Shown here: positions 1 through 9,312 of the stretch, piece after piece
Numbering within the stretch: position 1 is the first letter of the stretch
How the letters are laid out: each line of letters opens with the position of its first letter
DNA from: Blastocatellia bacterium AA13
GTDB lineage: Bacteria > Acidobacteriota > Blastocatellia > UBA7656
Assembly (NCBI GenBank): GCA_003222245.1
Contig: QHVH01000010.1
Span: 62,001-126,000, forward strand
Direction of reading: 5' to 3'
DNA length: 64,000 nt
The notes under the pieces: model-generated
The model's database searches: none
What the model saw: the letters and a program-made list of their open reading frames with translations, nothing else
Told to the model about the DNA's origin: nothing
Made by a program: the position numbers and the translations under genes

Positions 1-400
1 TATGCGGGGCGCGACGGCCGGAGACGAATAGATGAACCGGTTCTTTGCCGCGCTCCTCTCGCAATCTACGGCTCAACTCAAAGCTGAGCATCGCTCCGAG
101 ACTGTGTCCGAAAAACGCGAAGGGCCGATCGAGTTCCGGCGCGAAAGCGGAGGCGATCTCGGCGGCTAACGCGAAGATATCGGTCGCCGGGCTCTCGCCC
201 ATTCTGCCGCCTCTGCCCGGCAGTTGGACCGGCAGCACTTCCACCGTCGGCGGCAAAGCTGCGTGCCAGTTGCGATAGATCAGCGCGTTTCCTCCCGCAT
301 ATGGAAAGCAGAAAAGGCTCAGCTTGGCGCGCGGATTTGGCTTGCGGCCGACAAACCACGCCGCGTTAGAGACGCTTTTCCCCGATGATAAAGTGGTCAC
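1..400 (-). CDS. Type II thioesterase (3' end outside window)
   Basis: Reads leftward off the window edge, so about 133 N-terminal residues are seen and no stop. Visible features are an N-terminal KLSLFCFPYAGG segment, a VQLPGRGGRM segment and the nucleophile elbow GHSLGAM, the standard order of the GrsT/RifR type II thioesterases that remove misprimed acyl groups from carrier proteins of NRPS and PKS assembly lines. The chosen start is a GTG at 400 preceded by GGAGG 11 bases upstream. The catalytic Asp and His would lie beyond the edge. Thioesterases of this kind normally sit in natural-product clusters, so such a cluster may lie to the left; this is inference. An Sfp-type phosphopantetheinyl transferase lies 52 kb away in this window. 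Confidence 0.85.
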   Translation of the reverse strand, partial: MTTLSSGKSVSNAAWFVGRKPNPRAKLSLFCFPYAGGNALIYRNWHAALPPTVEVLPVQLPGRGGRMGESPATDIFALAAEIASAFAPELDRPFAFFGHSLGAMLSFELSRRLREERGKEPVHLFVSGRRAPH

Positions 401-516
401 CTCTGAAAGTTCCTCCGAAACAAGCAATCAAATCTCTTCAGACGCCGGCATGCAGTATCGAAGTCAAACGCAATGCATCATGATCATCATGGACCGTCGG
501 ACGCGCAACCCCCATT

Positions 517-1233
517 TCAGTGAGATCGCCCGGATAGGTCGGCGCCCTCCGCCGGAGGGATGAGCAGGCGTTCGCGAATCCGCCCGTTGACGGAAGTGAA
601 CTCATGCAGAGTGCGTCTCAGAGCTTGAACGCTTCCGTCCGGATGGTATGCCATGCCGCCGCCGCTCGGTATCCCTATTCCGATTGCCTTGCCGTCACAA
701 GCTTCAATCGTAGACCGCAAGTTCGTCCAATCTTCATGCTCCTCGTGTGAACCAACGATGAACGGAACAAGCCTGAGCATCTCTATCAGACCGGCAGCCG
801 ATTCCGCGCCTTCGCGCAAAGCGAATAAACCAAGCTGCGCCGCGCCCGCCGATATTCCCATCAACACAGCGCCTTCCGCATACTTCCGGATGAGCAACTC
901 TCCCAAGCCGGTGTCGTTGATCACCCTCCAACCTCGTTCGATGTCGCCTCCGGCAAGAAGTACGAGATCCGCGTCGACGACAAAGCGTCGATCGGCGTCG
1001 GAAAAAGCGCTGTGAATCATACGGCGCTCGCTGATTGTAATGCTCTCCATGGCGGCTTCGAAGATTGAATAGAAGCGGGGATCATCGCCGTTAGAAGCGC
1101 CTACGTACGCGGCTCGCGGCGATTTGGATGAGATCAGCGCTCGAACCGAGTCGAGAAAGAGGCGCGTTTCCTCTCGCCAGAACAATAGCTGGCTGTCTGA
1201 AAAGAGATAGATCGGTTGGCGAGCCTCGTTCAT
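517..1233 (-). CDS. Peptidase S51 / cyanophycinase-like protein
   Basis: 238 residues with the fold pattern of the S51 dipeptidase E/cyanophycinase family (type 1 glutamine amidotransferase-like). The nucleophile-elbow motif is visible as GISAGAA near residue 126, preceded by a strand-loop LVLLAGGDIERG near 90 and followed by a SHEEHEDW segment that could supply the catalytic His/Glu. The family hydrolyses peptide bonds after Asp or in cyanophycin; the substrate here is unknown. No signal peptide, so cytoplasmic. It lies 116 bases upstream of the thioesterase gene on the same strand and 36 bases downstream of a lipoprotein gene, so a loose operon is possible. Confidence 0.75.
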   Translation of the reverse strand: MNEARQPIYLFSDSQLLFWREETRLFLDSVRALISSKSPRAAYVGASNGDDPRFYSIFEAAMESITISERRMIHSAFSDADRRFVVDADLVLLAGGDIERGWRVINDTGLGELLIRKYAEGAVLMGISAGAAQLGLFALREGAESAAGLIEMLRLVPFIVGSHEEHEDWTNLRSTIEACDGKAIGIGIPSGGGMAYHPDGSVQALRRTLHEFTSVNGRIRERLLIPPAEGADLSGRSH

Positions 1234-1269
1234 ACCGCCGAACGTAACAAGAAAGTGTCCGCGATGGGT

Positions 1270-1710
1270 TTAGTGAGTCGGTATCCGCTGTTGTTGGCTC
1301 TGGTGGCCAAGCTGGTGCTTTATGCCGGTCCCTTCCAACGAAGAAACCATATACGGCGTCTCGTCCGGACTTCCGATGTATGACTTGACCGTGATAGAGG
1401 GACACCGCGATCTTCTCGAGTTGATCACGGATTCAGCGGCGGCCCCGGCCTGGGCTTCAGAGACAGCTCCTTCCAGTTTTATCGAGACGATACAGCGGCC
1501 GCTTTGATCCGTTGTTTCCGAGAGGATTTGAATCCCCGGTTTGGCCGCTGCCGAGGGCGGCGGCGCGCCGCCGCAAGCACAGAGCGCGAGCATCAAAAGC
1601 CCGGCCACGGCGGCGTTGCAACAAACATGTTTTGCTTTGATCACCGATCTATTGTGAGGTTGACGCCCGCTCGCGTCAACATGCCGGATAGCGTTCAATC
1701 CGTGTTTCAT
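1270..1710 (-). CDS. Small putative lipoprotein
   Basis: 146 residues of unknown function. A hydrophobic stretch near residues 33-44 ends in LALCAC followed by GG, a good lipobox, so the mature protein would be anchored by a diacylglyceryl cysteine. From the ATG at 1710 the signal would be unusually long; a GTG at 1644 gives a normal signal peptide and may be the true start, although it has no clear ribosome site. The mature part is about 100 residues with two further cysteines (GRCIV and SRCPS), which might form a disulfide. It starts 18 bases after the hydrolase stop, so the two are probably co-transcribed. Confidence 0.6.
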   Translation of the reverse strand: MKHGLNAIRHVDASGRQPHNRSVIKAKHVCCNAAVAGLLMLALCACGGAPPPSAAAKPGIQILSETTDQSGRCIVSIKLEGAVSEAQAGAAAESVINSRRSRCPSITVKSYIGSPDETPYMVSSLEGTGIKHQLGHQSQQQRIPTH

Positions 1711-1727
1711 CGACCTTCAATTCAGGT

Positions 1728-2519
1728 TTAATTTAGGGCCGTGACGAATTCCAATAAAGCCGCGTTGAATAGATCGGGCTGTTCCAGGTTCGAGAGGTGA
1801 CCCGCTCTATCTATTATTTTCAGAGTCGCCGCTGGTATGTTCTTTTGCATCGCCTCCATCTCTGAAGGCGGAGATAGAGCGTCTTCTGAACCGCGGATCA
1901 ATAGCACGGGAATCCGCGCCTCGGACATCAACGAAGTCGAGTCCGGCCTTCCAGCCATCGCTCGTTGAGCGGCAGCGATTCCGCGCGAGGGATTGGATTC
2001 GGCAATGCGGGTCACGCGCTCGACCACATCGGGCCTTTCCTTCAACGAAGTCGGCCCCAACAATACGGGAACCATATCGCGGGCGATCGCCGCGGGGCCC
2101 TCCTGCGCGGCCTTTTGAGCGGACAGGAATCGTCTTGAACGGCCTTCGTCAGTATCGGAAACGGTTCGAGTGTCGGATAGAACCAGCGCCCGAACGGCGT
2201 CCGGATAGTTTCGATAAAACGCCATCGCTATATAACCGCCCATCGAAAGGCCTGCGATGACCGCGCGGTCTATAGATAGGTGCTTCATCAAGGCTCGGAC
2301 GTCGGACGCCATATCCTCCAGCGAATAAGAGCTGTTGGGCGACTGCGATTCGCCGAATCCTCTAAGGTCCAAAGTTATGACGCGGCAGTGAGGCTTTAGC
2401 GCCTCAAGCTGCTCATCCCACATTCGCTGATTCATCGGGAAGGCGTGCAGGAAAATGAACGGCAGCCCGGTCCCCTCATCGCGATAAGCTATTTCGACGT
2501 CATTGACTGTTGTTTTCAC
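1728..2519 (-). CDS. Alpha/beta-fold hydrolase
   Basis: About 263 residues from a GTG at 2519; this start places the usual N-terminus (VKTTVNDVEIAYRDEG) at the beginning. A TTG at 2576 is an alternative in the same frame and neither has a strong ribosome site. Motifs in order: oxyanion region LHAFPMN, then DLRGFGES, the nucleophile elbow GLSMGGY, an acid in IRGSEDALSP and a histidine in DRAGHLSN close to the C-terminus, giving a complete Ser-Asp-His triad. The architecture resembles carboxylesterases and 3-oxoadipate enol-lactonase-like hydrolases; substrate cannot be told from sequence. Cytoplasmic, no signal. Confidence 0.85.
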   Translation of the reverse strand: MKTTVNDVEIAYRDEGTGLPFIFLHAFPMNQRMWDEQLEALKPHCRVITLDLRGFGESQSPNSSYSLEDMASDVRALMKHLSIDRAVIAGLSMGGYIAMAFYRNYPDAVRALVLSDTRTVSDTDEGRSRRFLSAQKAAQEGPAAIARDMVPVLLGPTSLKERPDVVERVTRIAESNPSRGIAAAQRAMAGRPDSTSLMSEARIPVLLIRGSEDALSPPSEMEAMQKNIPAATLKIIDRAGHLSNLEQPDLFNAALLEFVTALN

Positions 2520-2806
2520 GGTGGTTTTTCGAAAAACTTGCTCTTGTCGTCTTATTGCATCGACTTGATCATGCAAACATCAGCGGTCGTCGCTTTGGCT
2601 GAGATCAATCACTCAGATCGGGACCATACCACCGGCGGGAAACCCCTCGCCAGCTTGCCGCAGGCTACAAACAGCTTGCCGCGGGCTTGGATGCTCACAT
2701 GCATTACTCAATTGCATATTCTCGTTTCCCAACTGCTTTAGTCTGTCCACTAAGCTACACTACACCCTCACATTGGCTCCTGCTCTGTGCTACGATACGG
2801 AATTCC

Positions 2807-4141
2807 ATGCGAGCCCACATAGTCACATACGGCTGTCAGATGAATGAGTATGATACTCACGCGATTCGGTCGGAGCTGGCCGGAATCGGATACTCGTTTG
2901 TAGACAGCTACAAGGAAGCCGATCTGGTTCTCGTCAACACCTGCGCGGTGCGAGGCAAGCCCGTAGAAAAAGCCCAGACTTTGCTGGGCGAGCTTCGAAA
3001 AGAAAAGCGTCAGCGAGGAAACCTCACGATCGGGCTGATCGGCTGTCTTGCCCAGCTTCCCGAAGGGCAGCGCATGGGTAAGCGCTTCAACGTCGATATT
3101 ATGCTCGGGCCCGGCGCTATTACTCAGATCGTTCCCGCCATTGAGCGAGGAAGGTTTCAATCCTTCGAATTCGATAACGAGCTGCGGTTCTATTCGCCGC
3201 CTCCGCCAACCGGTTCGGTCTCGGCCCATTTGACAATAATGCGCGGGTGCAATCATCGCTGTACTTATTGCATTGTTCCCACGACGCGAGGACCGGAAGT
3301 CTCCCGCCACGCCGAAGACATACTGAACGAGGCGCGCGCTCTGGCGGATGCCGGTGTAGTAGAAGTGACGCTCCTTGGCCAAAACGTGAATTCATATGGA
3401 TTGGAACCCGGAACGGGCGTAAGGCGAGCGCGCCTGGAAGGCTATCCGTCGTTCGCGGAGCTATTACGGATGGTAGGCAGAGTCGGAATTCCTCGGGTCA
3501 GATTCGTGACATCGCATCCAATAAATTTCGACGATGACATTATTGAGGCAATAGCCGACACGCCCGCGGTTTGCCGCTATATTCACCTCCCGGTTCAATC
3601 AGGCTCCGATCGAGTTCTGAAGCGAATGGCCCGCGAGTATACGCGCGATTTCTATCTGAATCGAATCAAGAAAATCAGGGAATTCCTCCCCGATGCCGTC
3701 ATCTCGACCGACATCATCGCGGGATTCCCCGGCGAGACCGACGAGGATTTTGAAGAGACGCTCTCGCTGTATCGCGAAGTTCAATATGACATGTCTTATA
3801 TGTTCATCTATTCGGAGCGTGAGGGAACGCCCGCGGCGAACCACTTTGACGATATGCCTCGAGAAGTGAAAGCCCGGCGGCTTGCGCGGCTCGCCGATCT
3901 GGCGAAGGAGATCTCGCTCGAGAGAAATCAAGAATGGGTCAATCACAAGGTCGAAGTACTAGTTCAAGGTCCGTTCGATGAAGAAGGCATGTCGCTCGGC
4001 CATACGCGGGGCAACCACGTAGCCGTTATAGCCGGTAATCTCGATCCGGGTATACATCAGGCCGTTGTCGCTCACGCCACGCCTAATCGCCTCTATTGCA
4101 TTGAAGCGCTCGAAGACGCGATGCTAGACTCGACCGTATGA
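2807..4141 (+). CDS. miaB: tRNA-2-methylthio-N6-dimethylallyladenosine synthase MiaB
   Basis: Radical-SAM methylthiotransferase that adds the 2-methylthio group to i6A37 of tRNAs. 444 residues from the ATG at 2807, which starts the UPF0004 domain directly ([15 protein letters not shown]); a longer open frame to 2687 is non-conserved. The N-terminal cluster cysteines are visible (YGCQMN, NTCAVR, IGCLAQ) and the radical-SAM motif is [17 protein letters not shown] near residue 145-160. A TRAM-like C-terminal domain follows. TCAVRGKP and the CTYCIVP form are typical of MiaB rather than RimO or MtaB. The stop overlaps the next ATG as ATGA, so translation of the PASTA gene is probably coupled. Confidence 0.95.
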   Translation: MRAHIVTYGCQMNEYDTHAIRSELAGIGYSFVDSYKEADLVLVNTCAVRGKPVEKAQTLLGELRKEKRQRGNLTIGLIGCLAQLPEGQRMGKRFNVDIMLGPGAITQIVPAIERGRFQSFEFDNELRFYSPPPPTGSVSAHLTIMRGCNHRCTYCIVPTTRGPEVSRHAEDILNEARALADAGVVEVTLLGQNVNSYGLEPGTGVRRARLEGYPSFAELLRMVGRVGIPRVRFVTSHPINFDDDIIEAIADTPAVCRYIHLPVQSGSDRVLKRMAREYTRDFYLNRIKKIREFLPDAVISTDIIAGFPGETDEDFEETLSLYREVQYDMSYMFIYSEREGTPAANHFDDMPREVKARRLARLADLAKEISLERNQEWVNHKVEVLVQGPFDEEGMSLGHTRGNHVAVIAGNLDPGIHQAVVAHATPNRLYCIEALEDAMLDSTV

Positions 4142-4557
4142 GTTCAGCGGATCAACCTCGCGCCCGCGGGATTCTGTGGACGATTTCTCGCAGGATTGCG
4201 ATGGTCATAATGCTCGCGTTCGCATTCGTGCTGAGCGCTACGCTCACCATTTATGTTCTCTTCAGAAGCGGCGATACGCGAGTTCCAAACATCGTAGGTA
4301 AACCCGAAGCCGAGGCCCAGAAGCTTGCCGAAAAGGCCGGTCTGAGAGTGAAAATCCAGCGCCGAGTCGATGCTTCAGTGCCTGGCGGCCAGGTCATCGA
4401 AACCAGACCCATACAAAATTCATCGGTCAAAAAAGATTCCAGCCTAACAATAGTCGTCAGCAGCGGACCTGTTCAGGCCGCCAGCAAGAATCTCCCGCCG
4501 TACGACAGAAGCCAGTTCCGGCGGGATTGGCCGAAATTGATACCCGTGAGTTATTGA
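4138..4557 (+). CDS. Membrane-anchored single-PASTA protein
   Basis: 139 residues: a basic N-terminus, one transmembrane segment at about 20-44, then a single PASTA domain at about 50-113 (starts [20 protein letters not shown], ends SLTIVVSSG). PASTA domains bind muropeptides or beta-lactams and usually occur as tandem repeats at the end of PknB-type kinases or PBP2x; here there is one copy and no kinase or transpeptidase part. It overlaps miaB by four bases and precedes rpe by 40 bases. The role is unknown; a small peptidoglycan-sensing or division-related protein is an inference. The protein would lie with its PASTA domain in the periplasm. Confidence 0.85.
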   Translation: MSSADQPRARGILWTISRRIAMVIMLAFAFVLSATLTIYVLFRSGDTRVPNIVGKPEAEAQKLAEKAGLRVKIQRRVDASVPGGQVIETRPIQNSSVKKDSSLTIVVSSGPVQAASKNLPPYDRSQFRRDWPKLIPVSY

Positions 4558-4597
4558 GCTGAACCCGATCCAGGTTTCAAAATCCTCAACGATTATT

Positions 4598-5269
4598 ATG
4601 GATGTACAAATAGCCCCCTCGATTCTTTCCGCGGATTTCACCCGGCTTGGTGAAGAGCTTCGCGCGGCGGAACGCGGCGGAGCTGGACTCATCCACATAG
4701 ACGTGATGGACGGCCATTTCGTGCCGAACATCAGCATCGGTCCAATGATAGTAAAAGCGGCCAGGCGGGTGACCCAGCTTCCTCTGGATTGTCACCTGAT
4801 GATCTCCGATCCGGATCGCTATATTGAGGAGTTCGCGCACGCGGGCGCTTCGATGATTTCCGTCCACGTAGAGGCGGTCACGCACTTGAATCGGACGCTG
4901 ACCGCTATTCGGGGTCTGGGCTGCAAGCCGGGAGTGGTGTTGAACCCGGCCACTCCGCTCGTGATGGTTGAAGAGGCGCTCGGGTTTGTGGACTACGTGC
5001 TCATAATGTCAGTCAATCCCGGTTTTGGAGGCCAGTCCTTTATAGATGGCTCGCTTGACAAGGTCGGTCGACTGCGCGATATGATTGCTCGTTCCGGCTT
5101 CAATGTTCATATTGAAGTAGACGGGGGACTAGGCCTCGAAAACGTGGCAGCCGTAGTTCGACGCGGCGCCGAATGGATCGTCGCCGGGACGGCGGTGTTC
5201 GGAACCGGCGATCCGGAGAAGGCAACGCGGGAACTCAGGCTAAGGGCCCTGGAGCCTCTCACTGTGTGA
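4598..5269 (+). CDS. rpe: Ribulose-phosphate 3-epimerase
   Basis: 223 residues, full length for the family. Interconverts ribulose-5-phosphate and xylulose-5-phosphate in the pentose phosphate pathway. Diagnostic pieces: [10 protein letters not shown] at the N-terminus, [12 protein letters not shown] with the metal-ligand His and Asp, [17 protein letters not shown] for phosphate binding, and EVDGGL with the second catalytic Asp. TIM barrel, cytoplasmic. The gene follows the PASTA gene after 40 bases and is followed after 83 bases by the BamD-like lipoprotein gene, consistent with one transcript. Confidence 0.97.
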   Translation: MDVQIAPSILSADFTRLGEELRAAERGGAGLIHIDVMDGHFVPNISIGPMIVKAARRVTQLPLDCHLMISDPDRYIEEFAHAGASMISVHVEAVTHLNRTLTAIRGLGCKPGVVLNPATPLVMVEEALGFVDYVLIMSVNPGFGGQSFIDGSLDKVGRLRDMIARSGFNVHIEVDGGLGLENVAAVVRRGAEWIVAGTAVFGTGDPEKATRELRLRALEPLTV

Positions 5270-5352
5270 TCAATTTCCGTGCGATTTCTTGTCCGCCGCA
5301 TAGACGAGGCGTGCTGTATTCGTCTCTGATAATGCGGTGCCGAGGTGTTTTT

Positions 5353-6534
5353 ATGAGATCAGTTAAGTTGTTGTTTGTGGCCCTCTCGATCGCCCTGATC
5401 GCGTCGGCATGCGGTGGAGGAAAAGCTAAGAATAAGGTTGCGCTAGAGGACGCGAAACCTGGCCGCGATCTTGAGCTCTTCAGGGAAGGCGTGACTGCTA
5501 TACGCAAGGGGAGCTATGACCAGGGGCGGATGCTGATCAACACATCGATCAATACTTATCCAGACAGCCCGATGATTCGCGTGGCTAAACTGACGATCGC
5601 CGACTCGTTCTATATGGAAGGCGGCGGCAAGAACCTGGCCCAGGCCGATGTGGAATACAACGAGTGGCTCCAGTTCTTTCCCGACGATCCGCTGGCCGTC
5701 GAAGTAATGATGAAGCGGGCCGAGATTCATATGCGACAGGTGATCGCTTACAACCGCGACACTACCCATGCTCGGCAGGCGGAGAGGCAGCTCAAAGAAA
5801 TCCTCAAACTTCACCCTGCCACCGAAAAGAAACCTGAAATCGAAGCTCGCATAAACGAGATTCAAGAATACCTGGCCATGCATGAGCTCGACGTGGCGCG
5901 GTTCTATTATGAGCGCCGTCAATCCGCACAGGCCGCTCAGATGCGCACGGAAGAAATCCTGAACAAGTATCCGGCATTTTCTAAATTCGACGAAGCCCTC
6001 TACCTCCACGCCCGCGCTCTATCCGATCAGGAAGACACCGACACGGCGGCGCAGGATCTATCTCGCTTAATCGTCAACTATCCGCACTCGGAATTCCGGG
6101 ATAAAGCGGAAGCAATGCTCAAGAAATGGAACAAGGCTGTTCCTCAACCCGATCCGACCAAGATTGCCGAAGCGCCTCCGGAAGGAAAAGGCGTCTTCCC
6201 GCGCATGCTTGGCTTCGTATTCGGGCCCAAGGTCAATAACATCTCTTCGAAGGGCGTGATTGTCGATCGCGAACAGACCGTGGATGATATAGTCGCTCGA
6301 GCCCAGGTTGCGGGCGGCGGCGCGAAATCAGCCGGTGCGGTGACGCCTGGCGCGGGCACGACTACAAATGCCGTCGATTCACGGCCGAGGCGGGCGGGCG
6401 AAGCCGGTCAGGACGTCGTCGTGAAGCCGGGCTCCGGTTCTTCTTCAACTCCGTCTGGAACTGATCCGAAGTCTTCGAGCAAAGACAAGGACAAGAAGAA
6501 GAATAGCAATTCAAAAGGGCTTCGAAACCCGTAG
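5353..6534 (+). CDS. bamD: BamD-like outer-membrane assembly lipoprotein
   Basis: 393 residues from an ATG at 5353 with GAGGTG seven bases upstream; the open frame extends further upstream but only from here is there a signal peptide with lipobox (LIASAC, then GGG). Residues about 40-290 are tetratricopeptide-type helical pairs in the YfiO/BamD arrangement (QGRMLINTSINTYPDSP, AQADVEYNEWLQFFPDDP, FDEALYLHARAL). BamD works with BamA to insert beta-barrel proteins. The C-terminal 100 residues form a low-complexity Pro/Gly/Ser/Lys-rich tail ending in a run of lysines and serines, absent from the proteobacterial protein. Placement before lpxB supports an envelope-biogenesis operon. Confidence 0.8.
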   Translation: MRSVKLLFVALSIALIASACGGGKAKNKVALEDAKPGRDLELFREGVTAIRKGSYDQGRMLINTSINTYPDSPMIRVAKLTIADSFYMEGGGKNLAQADVEYNEWLQFFPDDPLAVEVMMKRAEIHMRQVIAYNRDTTHARQAERQLKEILKLHPATEKKPEIEARINEIQEYLAMHELDVARFYYERRQSAQAAQMRTEEILNKYPAFSKFDEALYLHARALSDQEDTDTAAQDLSRLIVNYPHSEFRDKAEAMLKKWNKAVPQPDPTKIAEAPPEGKGVFPRMLGFVFGPKVNNISSKGVIVDREQTVDDIVARAQVAGGGAKSAGAVTPGAGTTTNAVDSRPRRAGEAGQDVVVKPGSGSSSTPSGTDPKSSSKDKDKKKNSNSKGLRNP

Positions 6535-6620
6535 CATTCCACAACACTCCAGAGAATGGCTCACGCGAGGGTATACGCGAGAATCAAAGGCACGGGAGCT
6601 TGCGGCTTCCCTTCTCACCT

Positions 6621-7823
6621 GTGAACCGCCGACTTTCCATAATGCTTGTCGCGGGAGAGGCTTCCGGCGACAAGCATGGCGCGGCGCTCGCCAAAGCGCT
6701 ACAGCGGCTTTACCCTGACTTCCAGTTTGATTTCTTTGGATCGGGCGGCAGCGAGATGCGCGCCGCCGGTGTCGAGACGCTGGTCGATGTGCGCGATGTA
6801 GGCATCATCGGCGTACTTGAAGTAGCCCGAGCCCTCGGGCGACTCTACCGAGCCTATCGAAAACTCGTTGCCGCCGCGATTGCAAGAAAGCCCGCGGCTG
6901 TCGTCCTTATCGACTGGCCGGACTTCAATCTCCGGCTTGCGCGGAGGCTGAGCAGGCTGAAATTTCGAATAACTTACTACATCAGCCCACAGGTCTGGGC
7001 GTGGCGTACGCATCGCGTGAAAGCCATAAAGAAATACGTCGATCGTATGTTGGTAATTCTGCCATTCGAAGAAGAGTTCTACCGTGGAGCAGGCGTGGAG
7101 GCCCAGTTCGTCGGCCATCCTTTAGCAGGCTCGGTTGTCGCGGATGCTTCGCCGGCGGAATTCGCAAGGAAGCACTCACTTGATCCGAGCAAACTGACAA
7201 TAGCCTTGCTGCCGGGAAGCCGCCCGAGCGAGATTCACTATCACTTACCGATAATGCTCGAAGCAGCCGAATCCCTTACTGCCTCGTCGCGTGATGAAGG
7301 GTCCGCGGATCTGAGTTCATTGCCACGTTTTCCGGCGGACGAGATTCAGTTCGTTGTTCCCGTCGCCTCGACCATACCAGCCGAGCAGATCGATCGAATG
7401 ATCGCCGCCGCGAACTCGCCCGTCAAATCGATTCGGAATGACACCTATAACGCGTTGGCTTATTCGAAACTGGCCGTCGTCGCGAGTGGAACCGCTACGG
7501 TTGAAGCGGCCCTGCTTGGCACTCCGATGATCGTTATCTATCGAGGATCGGAGCTGAGCTACCGTTTGATCAGGCCTTTGATAAAGTTGAATACCTTTGC
7601 GATGGTCAATCTGATAGCGGGGAAGCGAATAGTTCCAGAGTTGATTCAAGGCCATGCAACGGGCAAGAACATAGCGCGGACTATTTACACGATACTTTCC
7701 GACGCGCAACAGCGCGCCGCAATGAAAGCGGACCTCGAGTTGGTACGCGCACGCTTATTAGAAGGAGGCACCGACGCCTCCGAGCGAGCCGCGCGCGCCG
7801 TAATGCGGATGGCGACTGCCTGA
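6621..7823 (+). CDS. lpxB: Lipid-A-disaccharide synthase
   Basis: GT19 glycosyltransferase that joins UDP-diacylglucosamine and lipid X in lipid A biosynthesis at the inner membrane. About 400 residues. Family landmarks: MLVAGEASGDKHGA at the N-terminus, FFGSGGSEMRAAGVE, VVLIDWPDFNLRLA, YYISPQVWAWRTHRVK, FVGHPLAG, LLPGSRPSEI and SGTATVEAALLGTPM. The GTG at 6621 gives the normal N-terminal length; a TTG at 6600 is also open but its GGGAG is only one base away, and an ATG at 6642 would cut into the first strand. Its presence argues that the cell makes LPS. The neighbour on the opposite strand ends three bases after its stop. Confidence 0.95.
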   Translation: MNRRLSIMLVAGEASGDKHGAALAKALQRLYPDFQFDFFGSGGSEMRAAGVETLVDVRDVGIIGVLEVARALGRLYRAYRKLVAAAIARKPAAVVLIDWPDFNLRLARRLSRLKFRITYYISPQVWAWRTHRVKAIKKYVDRMLVILPFEEEFYRGAGVEAQFVGHPLAGSVVADASPAEFARKHSLDPSKLTIALLPGSRPSEIHYHLPIMLEAAESLTASSRDEGSADLSSLPRFPADEIQFVVPVASTIPAEQIDRMIAAANSPVKSIRNDTYNALAYSKLAVVASGTATVEAALLGTPMIVIYRGSELSYRLIRPLIKLNTFAMVNLIAGKRIVPELIQGHATGKNIARTIYTILSDAQQRAAMKADLELVRARLLEGGTDASERAARAVMRMATA

Positions 7824-7825
7824 TC

Positions 7826-8404
7826 TCACTTAAATTCGAAGGAATTCACAAAAGCCGAAAACGCTTGGTCCCACTTGGCTATCGTGGCGCTCGGACCGAC
7901 TTCTTTCGCGTAATACGCGCCCTTTGGTGTTTCCACAACGGCTGCTCTCAATCGGTAGCCGCTTTTGTCCTGCTTGTCTCCGGCTCCCGGCATCATTTCC
8001 GCGGTGTAGGTTCCCGTGATATCCAACATCGTCACGTTAAGACCGTTTAGGGTGAGAGTCTTTGTCTGAGCCTTGCTCTTCGAGTCGCCTCCATCCGGCT
8101 GCACCATCTGCCCGATCCATCGATCCAGGTTCGCCTGCACTGAGCCGCCCTCGCCCTGGCCGAAGTAGTACACGACCAGCGATCCATCTTCCGAGTCCTG
8201 ATCGCCATGAGGCAGCTTGAATTGAGCGAATCGCATTTTGGAAGTCGTCGGTTCCGCTACCCAGCCAGCGGGTATCTTGAAACGCAACTCGCCGGATTGC
8301 GCCGCGGCCTGACTGGTTTGACTCGTGATCGGCCGCGGTCCCCCGCAGGCCCAGCAGCCCGCGATCAGCACAAGAATAAGTAGAACCTTAAAGAATGTCC
8401 TCAT
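7826..8404 (-). CDS. Putative lipoprotein
   Basis: 192 residues from the ATG at 8404, which gives a clear lipoprotein signal (hydrophobic run followed by LIAGC). The mature part begins with a Ser/Gln-rich linker and then a single domain starting RFKIPAGWVAEP, with alternating strands (LVVYYFGQGEGGS, LTLNGLNVTMLDITGTY, AVVETPKGAYY) and a C-terminal FSAFVNSFEFK. This resembles PsbP/DUF1795-like extracytoplasmic domains, but I do not recognise a specific family. It begins 20 bases after the TPR gene stop and is probably co-transcribed with it. Confidence 0.75.
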   Translation of the reverse strand: MRTFFKVLLILVLIAGCWACGGPRPITSQTSQAAAQSGELRFKIPAGWVAEPTTSKMRFAQFKLPHGDQDSEDGSLVVYYFGQGEGGSVQANLDRWIGQMVQPDGGDSKSKAQTKTLTLNGLNVTMLDITGTYTAEMMPGAGDKQDKSGYRLRAAVVETPKGAYYAKEVGPSATIAKWDQAFSAFVNSFEFK

Positions 8405-8424
8405 TATCGATCTTGCTTCACCTT

Positions 8425-9264
8425 CTATTTCATTTTCGCCAGGTCTGTTTCGGCGGCGATAAATCCAAAGGCCGGCCAATACGGTCCCGCGACTATCTTC
8501 TCGAAATACTCCTTCGCCTTCGACTCCTCGCCAGTGCAGAGATACCAATTGCCGAGGCCGTAGCCGACGGTTGCCGCCTCTAAATCGCCCATCTTCGGAT
8601 TGAAGATCTCGGCTTCCCTCTTCAAGCCCTTATAGAATAAGAGCCGATCGTAGTAAGCCTTGTTCTCCTGAACCTGCATTCCTATCCTGATGCGCTGAAG
8701 AACGCCGGACGCTTCGAAGTCGTCTTTCGCCCGCTTGTAGCTCATATACAGCCAGTCGGACACGGCAACAATCGCATCGTCCCCTTCGGCATGACGGCGG
8801 CATCGCTCGTAAGCCTCCGCCGCCTTATCAAACTTGCCCTTTAAATAGTAAGCAAGACCGAGGTGATACAAGATGTCGTAGCTGGTTTCGTCGAGTTTAG
8901 CCGCGCGCTCGAGATCTTCTATGGCTTTGTCGAGTTGTCGAGTCGTGATATACCGATGCCCTCGATGTCTGTACAGAACCGCGTTCTTGGGATCGATTTT
9001 GATGGCTGCCGTGTATGTAGAGATCGCATCTCGAAAATGCCATGTACCTGCCTGAGCTTGCCCAAGCGCGATCATCAAGTCGATATTGGCGGGATTAGCC
9101 GCGAGGTTTTTAACGGCTTCAGCGACAGCGCCTTTCTCATCGGCTCGCGCGTAGAATTTCTTGCCTTTTGCGGATACGACTTCGGGCTGCTCCTGAAAAT
9201 GCGGCAGCACGGGTACGCTGAGCAGCCAGGCAAGCGCAATTCCGGCAACGAGCTTCAATCGCAT
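8425..9264 (-). CDS. Secreted TPR-repeat protein
   Basis: 279 residues. N-terminal signal peptide (residues 1-22), then three or more tetratricopeptide repeats, clearest at about 87-120 (RDAISTYTAAIKIDPKNAVL), 121-155 (LDKAIEDLERAAKLDETSYD) and 156-185 (FDKAAEAYERCRRHAEGDDA). The C-terminal third has a Trp/Tyr-rich segment (GYGLGNWYLCTGEESKAKEY) that still looks TPR-like. TPRs mediate protein-protein contacts; the partner is unknown. The start has GGAGGG ten bases upstream. The gene begins 48 bases after the last toxin gene on the same strand, so it may be read from the toxin transcript, but nothing else links it to toxin function. Confidence 0.8.
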   Translation of the reverse strand: MRLKLVAGIALAWLLSVPVLPHFQEQPEVVSAKGKKFYARADEKGAVAEAVKNLAANPANIDLMIALGQAQAGTWHFRDAISTYTAAIKIDPKNAVLYRHRGHRYITTRQLDKAIEDLERAAKLDETSYDILYHLGLAYYLKGKFDKAAEAYERCRRHAEGDDAIVAVSDWLYMSYKRAKDDFEASGVLQRIRIGMQVQENKAYYDRLLFYKGLKREAEIFNPKMGDLEAATVGYGLGNWYLCTGEESKAKEYFEKIVAGPYWPAFGFIAAETDLAKMK

Positions 9265-9312
9265 ATAAAGAAATCCCTCCGAACATTTTAGGGCTGCACT
9301 ATATCACAGTCA

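Noticed and set aside
2687..2806. Forty-codon N-terminal extension of miaB
   Set aside because: Contains several in-frame non-conserved residues and no ribosome site, whereas the ATG at 2807 begins exactly at the conserved domain start.
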